From Bacillota bacterium (GTDB taxonomy: Bacteria; Bacillota; Clostridia; Oscillospirales; Ruminococcaceae), in NCBI GenBank assembly GCA_023433405.1, contig JAEZCT010000002.1, positions 1-64,000 on the forward strand: a DNA stretch of 64,000 nt, given 5' to 3'. The translations under genes and the position numbers were made by a program. Below, piece after piece: positions 40,701 through 49,166 of this stretch (position 1 is the stretch's first letter; each line of letters starts with the position of its first letter). The notes beneath the pieces were generated by a model. The model was given only the letters and a program-made list of their open reading frames with translations, ran no database searches and was not told the DNA's origin.

Positions 40701-40922
40701 ATGTACGAAAGAATACGCGGTATGAGAGAGGATAAGGATATGACGCAGGCGCAAATGGCTGCGTTTTTAAGTATCCATCAAACAACTTATTCTGATTATG
40801 AGCTTGGTAACCTGAATATACCTGTGACGGTTTTGGCTAGGCTTGCAGATTTATTTGGAACAAGCATTGACTATCTTGTGAACCGTACTGATGAGAAAAG
40901 GCCGTATCCCAAAAAGGGATAG
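40701..40922 (+). CDS. Small XRE-family HTH regulator
   Basis: The 73-aa Cro/CI-type helix-turn-helix protein has MTQAQMAAFLSIHQTTYSDYELG as its HTH, split between helices 2 and 3, and ends ARLADLFGTSIDYLVNRT, typical of stand-alone XRE regulators. It has no C-terminal effector domain. GAGGTGATAAG precedes the ATG. An upstream dyad may be its own operator. It is followed by a strong terminator. Confidence 0.94.
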   Translation: MYERIRGMREDKDMTQAQMAAFLSIHQTTYSDYELGNLNIPVTVLARLADLFGTSIDYLVNRTDEKRPYPKKG

Positions 40923-40938
40923 GGAGGTAGGACCTTGC

Positions 40939-40987
40939 AAAGCCCCAAGGCGGCAAAGCCATCTATTTTGCCGCCTTGGGGCTTTTT
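40939..40987 (+). terminator. Strong Rho-independent terminator of the XRE gene
   Basis: A 19-bp perfect stem, AAAGCCCCAAGGCGGCAAA with TTTTGCCGCCTTGGGGCTTT, is followed by T residues. Confidence 0.96.
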
Positions 40988-41117
40988 CTATTTGCCCTAA
41001 AAATGGTTTTAAGGCTCTAGAGGAAGAAAAAGAGCTTGACGGGGCATTCTTCCGTAAGAACCTAGAGTACAACACAAGATGAATCTGTATTTTACAGATA
41101 TTTTATCATAAAAAACC

Positions 41118-41146
41118 TTGAATTATTTAACTGTCTATTGTATTAT
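41118..41146 (+). promoter_or_regulatory. Sigma-A promoter of the polysaccharide locus
   Basis: TTGAAT, 17-bp spacer, TATTAT. It is the only good promoter seen ahead of the regulator and transferase genes. Confidence 0.75.
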
Positions 41147-41154
41147 TATCATAA

Positions 41155-41169
41155 GTTCAAAATTAGAAC
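41155..41169 (+). promoter_or_regulatory. Candidate operator at the polysaccharide promoter
   Basis: GTTC-AAAATTA-GAAC is an inverted repeat 8 bp after the -10, at the expected start of transcription. It could bind the winged-helix protein encoded next. Short half-sites make this tentative. Confidence 0.35.
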
Positions 41170-41199
41170 AATAAACTTTCCATGTGAGGAGGAGTTTAT

Positions 41200-41709
41200 T
41201 TGGAGAATGTAGGGCTCATACTGGACTATATCGCGGAAAACGAAAATACTACCCAGCGCAAAATATCGCAAGGGACGAACCTTGCCCTTGGCAATATTAA
41301 CGCAATCATTCAAATGTGCATACAAAAAGGGCTGATTAAAATTGAGCGGCTCAACAGCAAAAGCCTTCGCTATATTCTCACTCCAAAGGGTATGATTGAG
41401 AAATCAAGGTACGCGTACCATTACCTGCAAGCCTCTATAAAAAGAGTGCTTACCTTAAAGGGGAATTTGGAATTCATCTTGGCAAACAAGGAGCTGCGAT
41501 ACAATCAGATCATTTTTTATGGCAGACCGGATGACACGAAGGTGCTTCTTAAGCAAATCCTTGAAGAAAAGGGCGTCACAAAGGCCGTTTGGACAGAAAA
41601 TTTTAACAAAGCCAAAGACCTAGAGGATACACTTATTCTGGTATGGCAGCCCGATGCTCTGCAACAATGCCTAGAACAAGGCGTGGAGTGTTTAAATATC
41701 CTAGACTGA
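41200..41709 (+). CDS. Winged-helix regulator heading the polysaccharide locus
   Basis: The 169-aa protein has an N-terminal MarR-like winged helix (about 1-70): LDYIAENENTTQRKISQGTNLALGNINAIIQM is helix 1 to recognition helix, and KSLRYILTPKGMIEKSRY is the wing. The C-terminal ~85 residues (LRYNQIIFYGRPDDTKVLL... TLILVWQPDALQQCL) look like a small alpha/beta domain, possibly a ligand or partner site. The TTG start follows GAGGAGGAG. It directly precedes the initiating sugar-phosphate transferase, so it probably regulates polysaccharide production. No family name can be given for the C-terminal part. Confidence 0.78.
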   Translation: MENVGLILDYIAENENTTQRKISQGTNLALGNINAIIQMCIQKGLIKIERLNSKSLRYILTPKGMIEKSRYAYHYLQASIKRVLTLKGNLEFILANKELRYNQIIFYGRPDDTKVLLKQILEEKGVTKAVWTENFNKAKDLEDTLILVWQPDALQQCLEQGVECLNILD

Positions 41710-41753
41710 GTAATGAACGGCACCCGATCAACTAGGAATAAGGTTGTGAGAAG

Positions 41754-42398
41754 ATGAAAGTTTACAACGTGATTAAAAGAATCGGCGATATTGTGCTATC
41801 TGCTTTCGCTATCATTATATTGTCTCCGCTTTTTCTTGTAATCGTTTTGGCAATCAAGCTGGAGACCAAGGGGCCGGTATTGTTTAAGCAAAAACGTGTG
41901 GGGAGAAAAAAGACCTATTTTTACATTCTCAAGTTTCGCACCATGCGCGTAGATACCCCTAAGGATGTCCCCACACACCTGTTACAAAACCCGAAACAGT
42001 ACATTACAAAAACTGGCAAATTCTTGCGTAAAACCTCCCTGGATGAGTTGCCGCAGCTGTTTAATATTCTCGCGGGTCAAATGAGCGTTGTCGGCCCCCG
42101 CCCCGCGTTGTGGAATCAGGAGGATCTGATTGAGGAGCGGGATAAATACGGCGCCAACAATCTGCGCCCCGGGCTTACCGGCTGGGCGCAGATTAACGGG
42201 AGGGATGAACTGCCCATTACCCAAAAGGCCGAGTTTGACGGCGAATATACCCGAAATATCAGCTTTATGTTCGACACCAAGTGCTTTGTAGGTACCATTA
42301 CCAGCGTGCTTAGAAGTGATGGGGTGGTGGAGGGTGGTACCAGTCAAATGAAGCAGCCTCTTTTAAATGAAAAGGCGGAAAAGGCGGTTGCGGAATGA
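41754..42398 (+). CDS. Undecaprenyl-phosphate sugar phosphotransferase (initiating transferase)
   Basis: The 214-aa monotopic phosphoglycosyl transferase starts repeat-unit synthesis by moving a sugar phosphate to undecaprenyl phosphate. It has one hydrophobic re-entrant segment (about 11-36), the basic FKQKRVGRKKTYFYILKFRTMR with internal landmarks, the catalytic D-E pair in TSLDELPQLFNIL and GPRPAL, and NLRPGLTGWAQINGRD. It is the short PglC/WecP-like form without an N-terminal CoA-binding or membrane domain. It is the first biosynthetic gene and overlaps the next by 4 bp. Confidence 0.95.
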   Translation: MKVYNVIKRIGDIVLSAFAIIILSPLFLVIVLAIKLETKGPVLFKQKRVGRKKTYFYILKFRTMRVDTPKDVPTHLLQNPKQYITKTGKFLRKTSLDELPQLFNILAGQMSVVGPRPALWNQEDLIEERDKYGANNLRPGLTGWAQINGRDELPITQKAEFDGEYTRNISFMFDTKCFVGTITSVLRSDGVVEGGTSQMKQPLLNEKAEKAVAE

Positions 42399-43210
42399 AG
42401 AGAGTTTTAATAACTGGGAAAGGCAGTTATATTGGTACAGCGTTTAAAGATTATATAGGCCTGTGGTCTGATGATTACCAGGTTGACACAATAGATATGA
42501 TAGATGGTTCTTGGAGAAAAAAGAACTTTGCGGGGTATGACTCGGTTTTTCATGTGGCAGGGGTTGCTCATATAAAAGAAACGAAAAAGAACGCTGATTT
42601 ATATTATAAGATCAATAGGGATATTGCTTATGAGACTGCACTAAAAGCAAAATTTGAAGGGGTTAGGCAATTTATTTATCTTAGCTCTATGAGTGTTTAC
42701 GGGTTAGAAACGGGTGTTATTTCAAAAGAGACCCCGCCGAAGCCCAACAGTAATTACGGTAAATCAAAGCTCCAGGCTGAAAAATTGATAGAACAGATAA
42801 ATGATACCTCATTTAGGGTTGTAGTTGTGCGTCCACCTATGGTATACGGCGAAGGATGTAAAGGAAATTACGATAAACTAAAAAGACTTATGGTAAAAAT
42901 ACCGATCTTTCCCGAAATTCACAATCAAAGAAGTATGATTCATATTAGTGTTTTAGTAGGTGTAATTAAAAGATTAATTGATGAAGAAATGCAGGGGATA
43001 TTCTTTCCCCAAGATGATGAATATGTTTGCACAACGGAGTTGGTTAGTCAAATGGTAAATAGTTGTGGTAAAAAAATATATACTACAAGGTTGTTTAACC
43101 CATTAATAAAGCTTATAAAAACACTTCAATTTAAAAGTGCAATTAAAATGTTTGGAGATTTGGTTTATGAGAAAGAAATGTCGATGATCAAATCTGACTC
43201 TCATAACTAA
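42395..43210 (+). CDS. NAD-dependent sugar epimerase/reductase (extended SDR)
   Basis: The 271-aa protein is of the NAD(P)-dependent epimerase/dehydratase family. The Rossmann motif is altered, VLITGKGSYIGTAF (GxGSxIG in place of GxxGxxG). VFHVAGVAHIKE, YLSSMSVYGLE and SNYGKSKLQAEKLI carry the catalytic Ser/Thr, Tyr-x-x-x-Lys (YGKSK). It is similar in kind to CapN/WbiG-type proteins that reduce or epimerise a nucleotide sugar near the initiating transferase. Product unknown. From about this gene onward base composition becomes AT-rich. Confidence 0.88.
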   Translation: MKRVLITGKGSYIGTAFKDYIGLWSDDYQVDTIDMIDGSWRKKNFAGYDSVFHVAGVAHIKETKKNADLYYKINRDIAYETALKAKFEGVRQFIYLSSMSVYGLETGVISKETPPKPNSNYGKSKLQAEKLIEQINDTSFRVVVVRPPMVYGEGCKGNYDKLKRLMVKIPIFPEIHNQRSMIHISVLVGVIKRLIDEEMQGIFFPQDDEYVCTTELVSQMVNSCGKKIYTTRLFNPLIKLIKTLQFKSAIKMFGDLVYEKEMSMIKSDSHN

Positions 43211-43244
43211 TAACTTTACGCCACTGAAGCAAAGGGGTACTTTA

Positions 43245-44366
43245 ATGAAAAAAGTACTATTGGTTACACATGTAGTGAAGCATCATTTAATTCCATTTCA
43301 TATTCCCTATATTAAGTGGTTTAAGCAAAATGGTTATGAAACGTATGTGTGTGCTAGGAACGATTACGAAAATAAAGATGATTGCAGAATTCCCTATTGT
43401 GATCATTATTACGATTTGCCATTTAAAAGGTTTCCTGTTAGTATGAATAATTTATATGCTTATAAAAAGTTAAAGCAAGTGATTAATAAGAATCAATTTG
43501 ACATTATTCATTGTCACACTCCTGTTGGGGGGGTACTTACAAGACTTGCCGCACGTAAAAGTCGTATAAACGGAACTAAGGTTATTTATACAGCACATGG
43601 ATTCCATTTTTTCAAAGGAGCCCCATTGTTAAATTGGCTTATCTATTATCCTATTGAAAAAATCTGTTCGCATTTTACCGATGTGCTTATCACAATTAAC
43701 CAAGAAGACTATTCATTGGCGAAGAATAAAATGAAAGCACAAAAGTTGCTGTATATTCAAGGAGTGGGTATTGATACACAGAAAATATTCAATATACTTG
43801 TTGAAAAAAAACAAACTAGACACGAGTTGGGTATCTCTGAAAAATCGATTATGCTTTTATCAGTCGGTGAGTTAAATAGAAATAAAAATCATGAATTAAT
43901 CTTTAGGTCTTTGGCAAAACTCAATAATTCAGATGTGCATTATTTTATAGCTGGTGTTGGTGATTTAGCTACAAACTTAAATAAATTGGCGAAATCGTTA
44001 AATATCACAGAAAACATTCACATATTGGGGTATAGGACGGATATTCCTCAATTGCTAATGGCATCAGATATTTTTGTTTTTCCTTCCAGGAGAGAAGGCT
44101 TATCGGTGGCGTTAATGGAGGCCATGTTATGCGGTTTACCGGTTGTGTGTTCAGAGATACGAGGGAATTCAGATCTAATCCATAACGCAAAAGGAGGATT
44201 TCTGATTAAGGTAAATAATCCTGAAGAATATGCAAATAAGTTAAACATTTTATTGCAAGATAGAGAGTTGTGCAGAAGCTTCGGAGAATATAATAAAGCC
44301 TTTGTGAATCAATTTACAATAGAAAACGTTATGAGGGAAATCGAAAAATTATATTGCTCTCTTTAA
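43245..44366 (+). CDS. Glycosyltransferase family 4
   Basis: The 373-aa GT-B enzyme shows the early IPFHIPYIKWFKQNGYETYVCAR acceptor-domain region split by loops, YTAHGFHFFKGAP (typical of EpsD-like transferases), and the donor-binding FPSRREGLSVALMEAMLCGLPVV (E-x7-E motif). It likely adds the second sugar of the repeat unit, cytosolic side of the membrane. AAAGGGG lies upstream of the ATG. AT-rich codons contrast with the flanking genome. Confidence 0.94.
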   Translation: MKKVLLVTHVVKHHLIPFHIPYIKWFKQNGYETYVCARNDYENKDDCRIPYCDHYYDLPFKRFPVSMNNLYAYKKLKQVINKNQFDIIHCHTPVGGVLTRLAARKSRINGTKVIYTAHGFHFFKGAPLLNWLIYYPIEKICSHFTDVLITINQEDYSLAKNKMKAQKLLYIQGVGIDTQKIFNILVEKKQTRHELGISEKSIMLLSVGELNRNKNHELIFRSLAKLNNSDVHYFIAGVGDLATNLNKLAKSLNITENIHILGYRTDIPQLLMASDIFVFPSRREGLSVALMEAMLCGLPVVCSEIRGNSDLIHNAKGGFLIKVNNPEEYANKLNILLQDRELCRSFGEYNKAFVNQFTIENVMREIEKLYCSL

Positions 44367-44378
44367 TAATTGACTGGA

Positions 44379-45524
44379 ATGAAATTTATGAATAAAATAA
44401 TAGGTCTTCTTAAGAAACTCCTACATAAAAAAATAGGGCATAGTACTAACCAAAGCGATTCAAAAAAAATAATAATCGTTTTAGGGAGTATGGGTAGGGG
44501 TGGTGCAGAAAGAGTGATTTCAATAATTTCTGACCATTTTGCAAATCAGGGTTGGAAGGTATGGATATTACTATTATTATCAAATAGAGTGGACTACCAA
44601 TTGAATAAAAATGTCCAAGTGGTGGATTTAACTGGTAGCACAAATTCGAGATTACGCAGGCTACCTGCTTGGATTGTTGGTATTAGGAAGGAAGTTGTAC
44701 AAATTAAGCCGAATGCAATATTGTCTTTTGTTGCTAGAATTAATATTATTGTACTAATTGCTTGCGCTGGTCTTAAGACTAGAATTATAGTCTCTGAGAG
44801 AAATGACCCATATTCCGATGGTAGAAGCAAAGGCGTTGTTTTCCTCACGAAAAACCTATATCCCAAGGCAACGGCTGTTGTTTTTCAAACTAAACGCGCA
44901 GAATCTTTTTTTTGTGATTGTCATTTAGCCAACAGTCATGTAATCGCTAATCCAATTACGGTTAATTGCTTAGCACAGCAACCTGTTGAGGGAAAAATTG
45001 TAACCGTTGGGCGCCTTACAGCTCAAAAAAATCAAATAATGCTTATTGATGCCTTTTCAAAATTATGTAATGAGTTTTCGGATTTAAATTTATATATTTA
45101 TGGTGAAGGGCATATGCTTAAGGATTTAGAAAATAGGGTTGCCCAATTAAATATTGCAGACAGAGTTTTCTTCGAGGGTAATGTTAGCAATGTTCATGAA
45201 TGCATATGCGATGGTGAAATTTTCGTTCTTTCTTCCGATTTTGAGGGACTATCAAACGCGTTGCTAGAAGCGATGATGATGGGGTTGCCGTGTATATCCA
45301 CTAACTGTGCAGGATCAGATGAGTATATTCGCAACGGAGAAAATGGGCTATTAGTTCCAGTAGGCGATAAGAAGGCCATGGAGTATGCAATAGAAAGACT
45401 TCATAGAAACAAACATGAGCGCAAGATGTATGGTATGGCTTCTGCGAGAGATGCTGATAAATATAGTAAGGATAGTGTTTTATTGCAATGGTACACGTTA
45501 ATAGATAAAGATGTGAAATTATGA
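44379..45524 (+). CDS. Glycosyltransferase family 4
   Basis: The 381-aa GT-B enzyme has GSMGRGGAERVISIISDHFANQG near residue 35, which is typical of GT4, with SDFEGLSNALLEAMMMGLPC as the donor-site motif (E-x7-E). The start is uncertain: ATG at 44379 is used, ATG at 44388 and a TTG at 44370 are alternatives, and no strong Shine-Dalgarno site is seen. It follows the previous transferase by a few bases. The sugar and linkage cannot be inferred. Confidence 0.92.
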   Translation: MKFMNKIIGLLKKLLHKKIGHSTNQSDSKKIIIVLGSMGRGGAERVISIISDHFANQGWKVWILLLLSNRVDYQLNKNVQVVDLTGSTNSRLRRLPAWIVGIRKEVVQIKPNAILSFVARINIIVLIACAGLKTRIIVSERNDPYSDGRSKGVVFLTKNLYPKATAVVFQTKRAESFFCDCHLANSHVIANPITVNCLAQQPVEGKIVTVGRLTAQKNQIMLIDAFSKLCNEFSDLNLYIYGEGHMLKDLENRVAQLNIADRVFFEGNVSNVHECICDGEIFVLSSDFEGLSNALLEAMMMGLPCISTNCAGSDEYIRNGENGLLVPVGDKKAMEYAIERLHRNKHERKMYGMASARDADKYSKDSVLLQWYTLIDKDVKL

Positions 45525-45569
45525 AGTTAAAGCAAGCTTAAAAATAACTGATAAAGGAATATTTCTCTT

Positions 45570-46640
45570 GTGAAAATGCTATTTTACATTAACACATTAA
45601 GCCATGGCGGCGCTGAGCGCGTTTTTTCAAATTTAGCGAATAATTTTGCAGAGGCTAAACATGAGGTATATTTTTTAACCTCTTTTCGATGTGATAACGA
45701 ATATCAATTGTATGAGAGTATTAAACGTTTTTCCATTGAGGACGAGCCGAAAAGGCATACATTTATATGGCGTAATATCAAAAGAATTAGCGCGCTGAGG
45801 GAAATCATAAAAACCGTTAAGCCAGGTATTGTACTAACTACTTCCCCAGAAACCAATGTTAGAGCTATTCTTGCATGTATGTTAATCAGAGCTAAGATTA
45901 AAAAAGTAATATTACTTATTACTGCACCAGAGAGGGAATATAAAAGTCCGTTTCTTCGTGGGATATGTAAAATACTCTATCATTATGCAGACACTATTGT
46001 TTGCCAAACACCTGAACAAAAGTTATGGTTTCCCGGAGTAATTCAGGAAAGATGTGTTCTATTGTTTAACCAGGTGCAAGGTGAGTTTTTTTACCTGAGT
46101 CCTCAAGGGGAACGTAAAAACATCGTTTCCGTTGGACGACTTGTGTATGAGAAAAAGTTCGATATTTTAATTCGAAGCTTTGCATTAATAAGCAATCAGA
46201 CAAATGATCACTTGATTATTTATGGTGAAGGGCCTTTGCGGTCAGAACTTGAAAAATTAATAGTTGAACTAGGCTTGTTAAATAGAGTAGTATTGCCTGG
46301 TATTATTAATAATGTTGCAGACGCTATTGTGAATGCAAGGATGTTTATTCTCTCATCTGAAGTAGAAGGATTGCCAAATGCTCTTATGGAGGCAATGGCG
46401 CTGGGGCTGCCGTGTATTGCGACCGATTCCCAAGGTGGCGGAGTTCGTTTTCTGTCTGAAAATGGGAAATATCTAAAAATGATTCCGGTAAATGATATAG
46501 ACGCACTATCCGACGCAATGCGAGTCTTTTTAGAGCATCCTGAAGTAGCCGAGCAATATGGTGAAAAGGCGAAAACGAAAGCAAGAGATTTTCAGTATCA
46601 GAAGGTATTTAAACAATGGGTGGATATAATATCTATTTAA
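45570..46640 (+). CDS. Glycosyltransferase family 4
   Basis: The 356-aa GT-B enzyme begins with MLFYINTLSHGGAERVFSNL and has SVGRLVYEKKFDILIRSF (inter-domain start of the donor domain) and SSEVEGLPNALMEAMALGLPC, the E-x7-E donor motif. GTG (used) follows AAAGGAA; the ATG two codons in is possible. It is one of four GT4-type genes in the locus. The specific sugar is unknown. Confidence 0.93.
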   Translation: MKMLFYINTLSHGGAERVFSNLANNFAEAKHEVYFLTSFRCDNEYQLYESIKRFSIEDEPKRHTFIWRNIKRISALREIIKTVKPGIVLTTSPETNVRAILACMLIRAKIKKVILLITAPEREYKSPFLRGICKILYHYADTIVCQTPEQKLWFPGVIQERCVLLFNQVQGEFFYLSPQGERKNIVSVGRLVYEKKFDILIRSFALISNQTNDHLIIYGEGPLRSELEKLIVELGLLNRVVLPGIINNVADAIVNARMFILSSEVEGLPNALMEAMALGLPCIATDSQGGGVRFLSENGKYLKMIPVNDIDALSDAMRVFLEHPEVAEQYGEKAKTKARDFQYQKVFKQWVDIISI

Positions 46641-46715
46641 TTACGACCATTAAGCTTACTTAATAGAACGAAATGGGTGAAGTGTATTTCTTAATAAGGT
46701 TTAAGGAGGATGGTT

Positions 46716-47615
46716 TTGCAAGAGCTAATTAGTGTAATTATTCCAACATATAAAAGAAAAAAAGTGATGGTGAAAAGGGCAGTTGAAAGTGTTTTAGCAC
46801 AAACATATAGTAACCTTGAAATAATTGTCGTAGACGATAGTCCCAGCAATTATTCGGGCCGTAGCGAAATTGAAGCTATGGTTGCTGAAATAAGTATTAA
46901 AGATAATAGAATTTGTTACGTTAGGCATGAAAAAAACTTGGGAGCCTGCGCGGCTAGAAATACAGGAATAAACCATGCTACGGGTAGATATATTGCTTTT
47001 TTGGATGATGACGATGAATGGCTGAGAGAAAAGTTAGAAATGCAAGTATCACTTTTAAAAGATGATGTTGCCCTGGTGTATTGTGGAAGATATATTGTTA
47101 ATGAGCTAAAAAAAGCTACATATGTGTCGAAACATGTTTATTATTCTGGAAAAGTGTTTGAGAAATTGTTGCAATCAAATTTTATTGGTTCTACCTCCTT
47201 TGTGTTGATAAAAAAGGAATGTTTAGATGCAGTGGGTTATTTTAATGATAGTATGGAATCGGCTCAAGATTATGAGCTTTGGTTACGAATTGCTCAAAAA
47301 TATTCAGTTGATTATGTAAATAAACCTTTAGTTAAATACTACGTACATCCGGAAGAAAGGATAACAACAAATTACAGTAATAAAATTAGAGGCGCAGAAA
47401 AAATACTTAATATATATCATGAATTTTATACTTCCCATAGTAAAATAAAAAACAATAAACTTCTTGATCTTGCGCTGTATTATGGAAAAGAAAAGAACTA
47501 CTCGAGGATGTGGGAGTTGTTTTTTAATGCAATAGCTTTAGCGCCATTAAATGTGTATAATAATTTAATTATGTTTCTTAGGCTTACTAAAGTGACACTA
47601 TATAAGAATGGATAA
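46716..47615 (+). CDS. Glycosyltransferase family 2
   Basis: The 299-aa GT-A enzyme has the N-terminal nucleotide-binding ISVIIPTYKRKKVMVKRAVESV, split by the first helix, YSNLEIIVVDDSPSN, and the metal-binding FLDDDDEWL (DxD). Late AQDYELWLRIAQKY carries the catalytic-base region. A TTG start is chosen because AAGGAGG lies 6 nt upstream; the ATG two codons earlier directly abuts that site. It likely extends the repeat unit on the cytosolic face. Confidence 0.92.
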   Translation: MQELISVIIPTYKRKKVMVKRAVESVLAQTYSNLEIIVVDDSPSNYSGRSEIEAMVAEISIKDNRICYVRHEKNLGACAARNTGINHATGRYIAFLDDDDEWLREKLEMQVSLLKDDVALVYCGRYIVNELKKATYVSKHVYYSGKVFEKLLQSNFIGSTSFVLIKKECLDAVGYFNDSMESAQDYELWLRIAQKYSVDYVNKPLVKYYVHPEERITTNYSNKIRGAEKILNIYHEFYTSHSKIKNNKLLDLALYYGKEKNYSRMWELFFNAIALAPLNVYNNLIMFLRLTKVTLYKNG

Positions 47616-47922
47616 ATTAGTTATGAACAGTATTATCTCTATAGTAATCCCAATCTATAATGTCGAACCATATTTAGTGCAATGTGTTGATAGTGTTATA
47701 AATCAAACATACACCAATCTGGAAATAATACTTGTGGACGATGGTTCTCCAGATAATTGTGGTAAAATTTGCGACGCGTATTCAGCGCAAGACTCTAGGG
47801 TGGTCGTCATCCACAAAGAAAACGGGGGATTGTCCGACGCACGCAATGTAGAGCTTGCGGAACAGCAAAGAACAACCCGGTGCGAAAGTAATTTAGTAAG
47901 AAGATTACTTTACTACTATTAA
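47608..47922 (+). pseudogene. Truncated glycosyltransferase family 2 gene
   Basis: The first 80 codons are a normal GT2 start (ISIVIPIYNVEPYLVQCVDSV, LEIILVDDGSPDNCGKICD, ENGGLSDARN) and then the sequence switches abruptly to an unrelated 24-residue tail ending at TAA. The DxD loop and all later catalytic parts are missing, so activity is not expected. The GT2 portion is GC-richer near its 3' end than the surrounding AT-rich genes. ATG at 47608 overlaps the previous gene; the ATG five codons in is an alternative. It looks like the scar of a deletion or recombination. Confidence 0.8.
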
Positions 47923-48020
47923 ATGAAGTATATATTTGGTTATATTAGTTAAGTCTTAAAAACAGCTTGTGAGTACAGATTAACCAGATTAATTTACCAG
48001 CTTGTGGAGGTTAATATATA

Positions 48021-49166
48021 GTGATAAATGCATTATTTTATTATTCAAAGCTAACCATAGGAGGTGCAGAAAAATCTTCCGTTCGCATGATTAACGCGTT
48101 ATCCAATAAAAGTTGGAAAATTGATTTACTGTTAGATTCTTCTGGCGGTGAATTGGAAAAATATGTTGACAGTAAAGTGAAAATATACTACCTTTATAAA
48201 AATGCATACGGCAATCGAATTAAATCATCAAAAAATATAGTTGAAAAACTCTTATTGATATTCCCTTATATATACTCAAAAATTCGCAAGCTGTTTGTTA
48301 TTACAAAAATGTGTTTGAATAGGTATGATTTTTCAGGAATATTATTACATTCTACTAATGCTGGTTTGATTTCAAAATTTTTTAATGCTAAAATAAAAGC
48401 ACATTGGATAAGAAATGATTTATCATTCTGCGATCCACAATTTAAGATTACTAAAAATATTTTAAAGTATAGTAAAAATATAGATTATTATATTTGTGTA
48501 GCACAAACTGTAAAAGATTCTTTATTAAATAGGTGCCCAGAACTAACGCCGAAAGCTATTGTTCTTTATAACTTTTTAAATAAAGATGAAATGTTGCAAT
48601 TATCCACAATAGGAGAAAACCCATATAAAAAAGATACTGTTAATATTTTGAGTGTATGTCGGATAGTTGATTTCTCTAAGGGTGTCTTTAGAATGCTTGA
48701 TATTTGCGACATATTATATAAAGAAGGTTTAAAGTTTGCATGGCATATTATTGGAGATGGTAAAGACTTTGATGAGTTAAAGAGAAGAACAAAATTATTG
48801 AATCTTGAAAATATATTTTTGCTACACGGTCAAGAAATTAATCCTTTTCCTTTTTATAAATATGCGGATTTTTCTGCAGTACTTTCTTATTTTGAAGGAT
48901 TGTGTGGGATAGTTAATGAAAGCAAAATAATGGGAATCCCCGTAATAGCTACTGAGTTTTCTGGTATATATGAGCAATTAACAAACGGTATTAACGGTGT
49001 TGTAGTAGCTAACAATCAAGATGCCATTTTGGTTGAAATGAGAAAAATGATATTGGATGAAAATTATCGAAAGAAATTTAGAAACACAATTTATCCAACT
49101 GCTATCATTGATGATAACTATAAACTGGAAGTTTTAGAGAAGATTATTGGGGAAGTGCAACAATGA
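48021..49166 (+). CDS. Glycosyltransferase family 4-like
   Basis: The 381-aa GT-B-type protein is very AT-rich. YYSKLTIGGAEKSSVRMINAL is the acceptor-domain start, ILSVCRIVDFSKGVFRMLDI the donor-domain start, and YFEGLCGIVNESKIMGIPVIA the donor motif; the second E (NES) aligns with the GT4 E-x7-E. The GTG start follows GGAGG at ~10 nt. It begins the second AT-rich transcription block after the truncated gene and overlaps the next gene by 4 bp. Confidence 0.9.
   Translation: MINALFYYSKLTIGGAEKSSVRMINALSNKSWKIDLLLDSSGGELEKYVDSKVKIYYLYKNAYGNRIKSSKNIVEKLLLIFPYIYSKIRKLFVITKMCLNRYDFSGILLHSTNAGLISKFFNAKIKAHWIRNDLSFCDPQFKITKNILKYSKNIDYYICVAQTVKDSLLNRCPELTPKAIVLYNFLNKDEMLQLSTIGENPYKKDTVNILSVCRIVDFSKGVFRMLDICDILYKEGLKFAWHIIGDGKDFDELKRRTKLLNLENIFLLHGQEINPFPFYKYADFSAVLSYFEGLCGIVNESKIMGIPVIATEFSGIYEQLTNGINGVVVANNQDAILVEMRKMILDENYRKKFRNTIYPTAIIDDNYKLEVLEKIIGEVQQ

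Noticed and set aside
47860..47890. GTGCG-containing sequence at the truncated GT2 junction as a group II intron 5' end
   Set aside because: The match is only five bases; no intron domain V or reverse transcriptase is present before the next gene.
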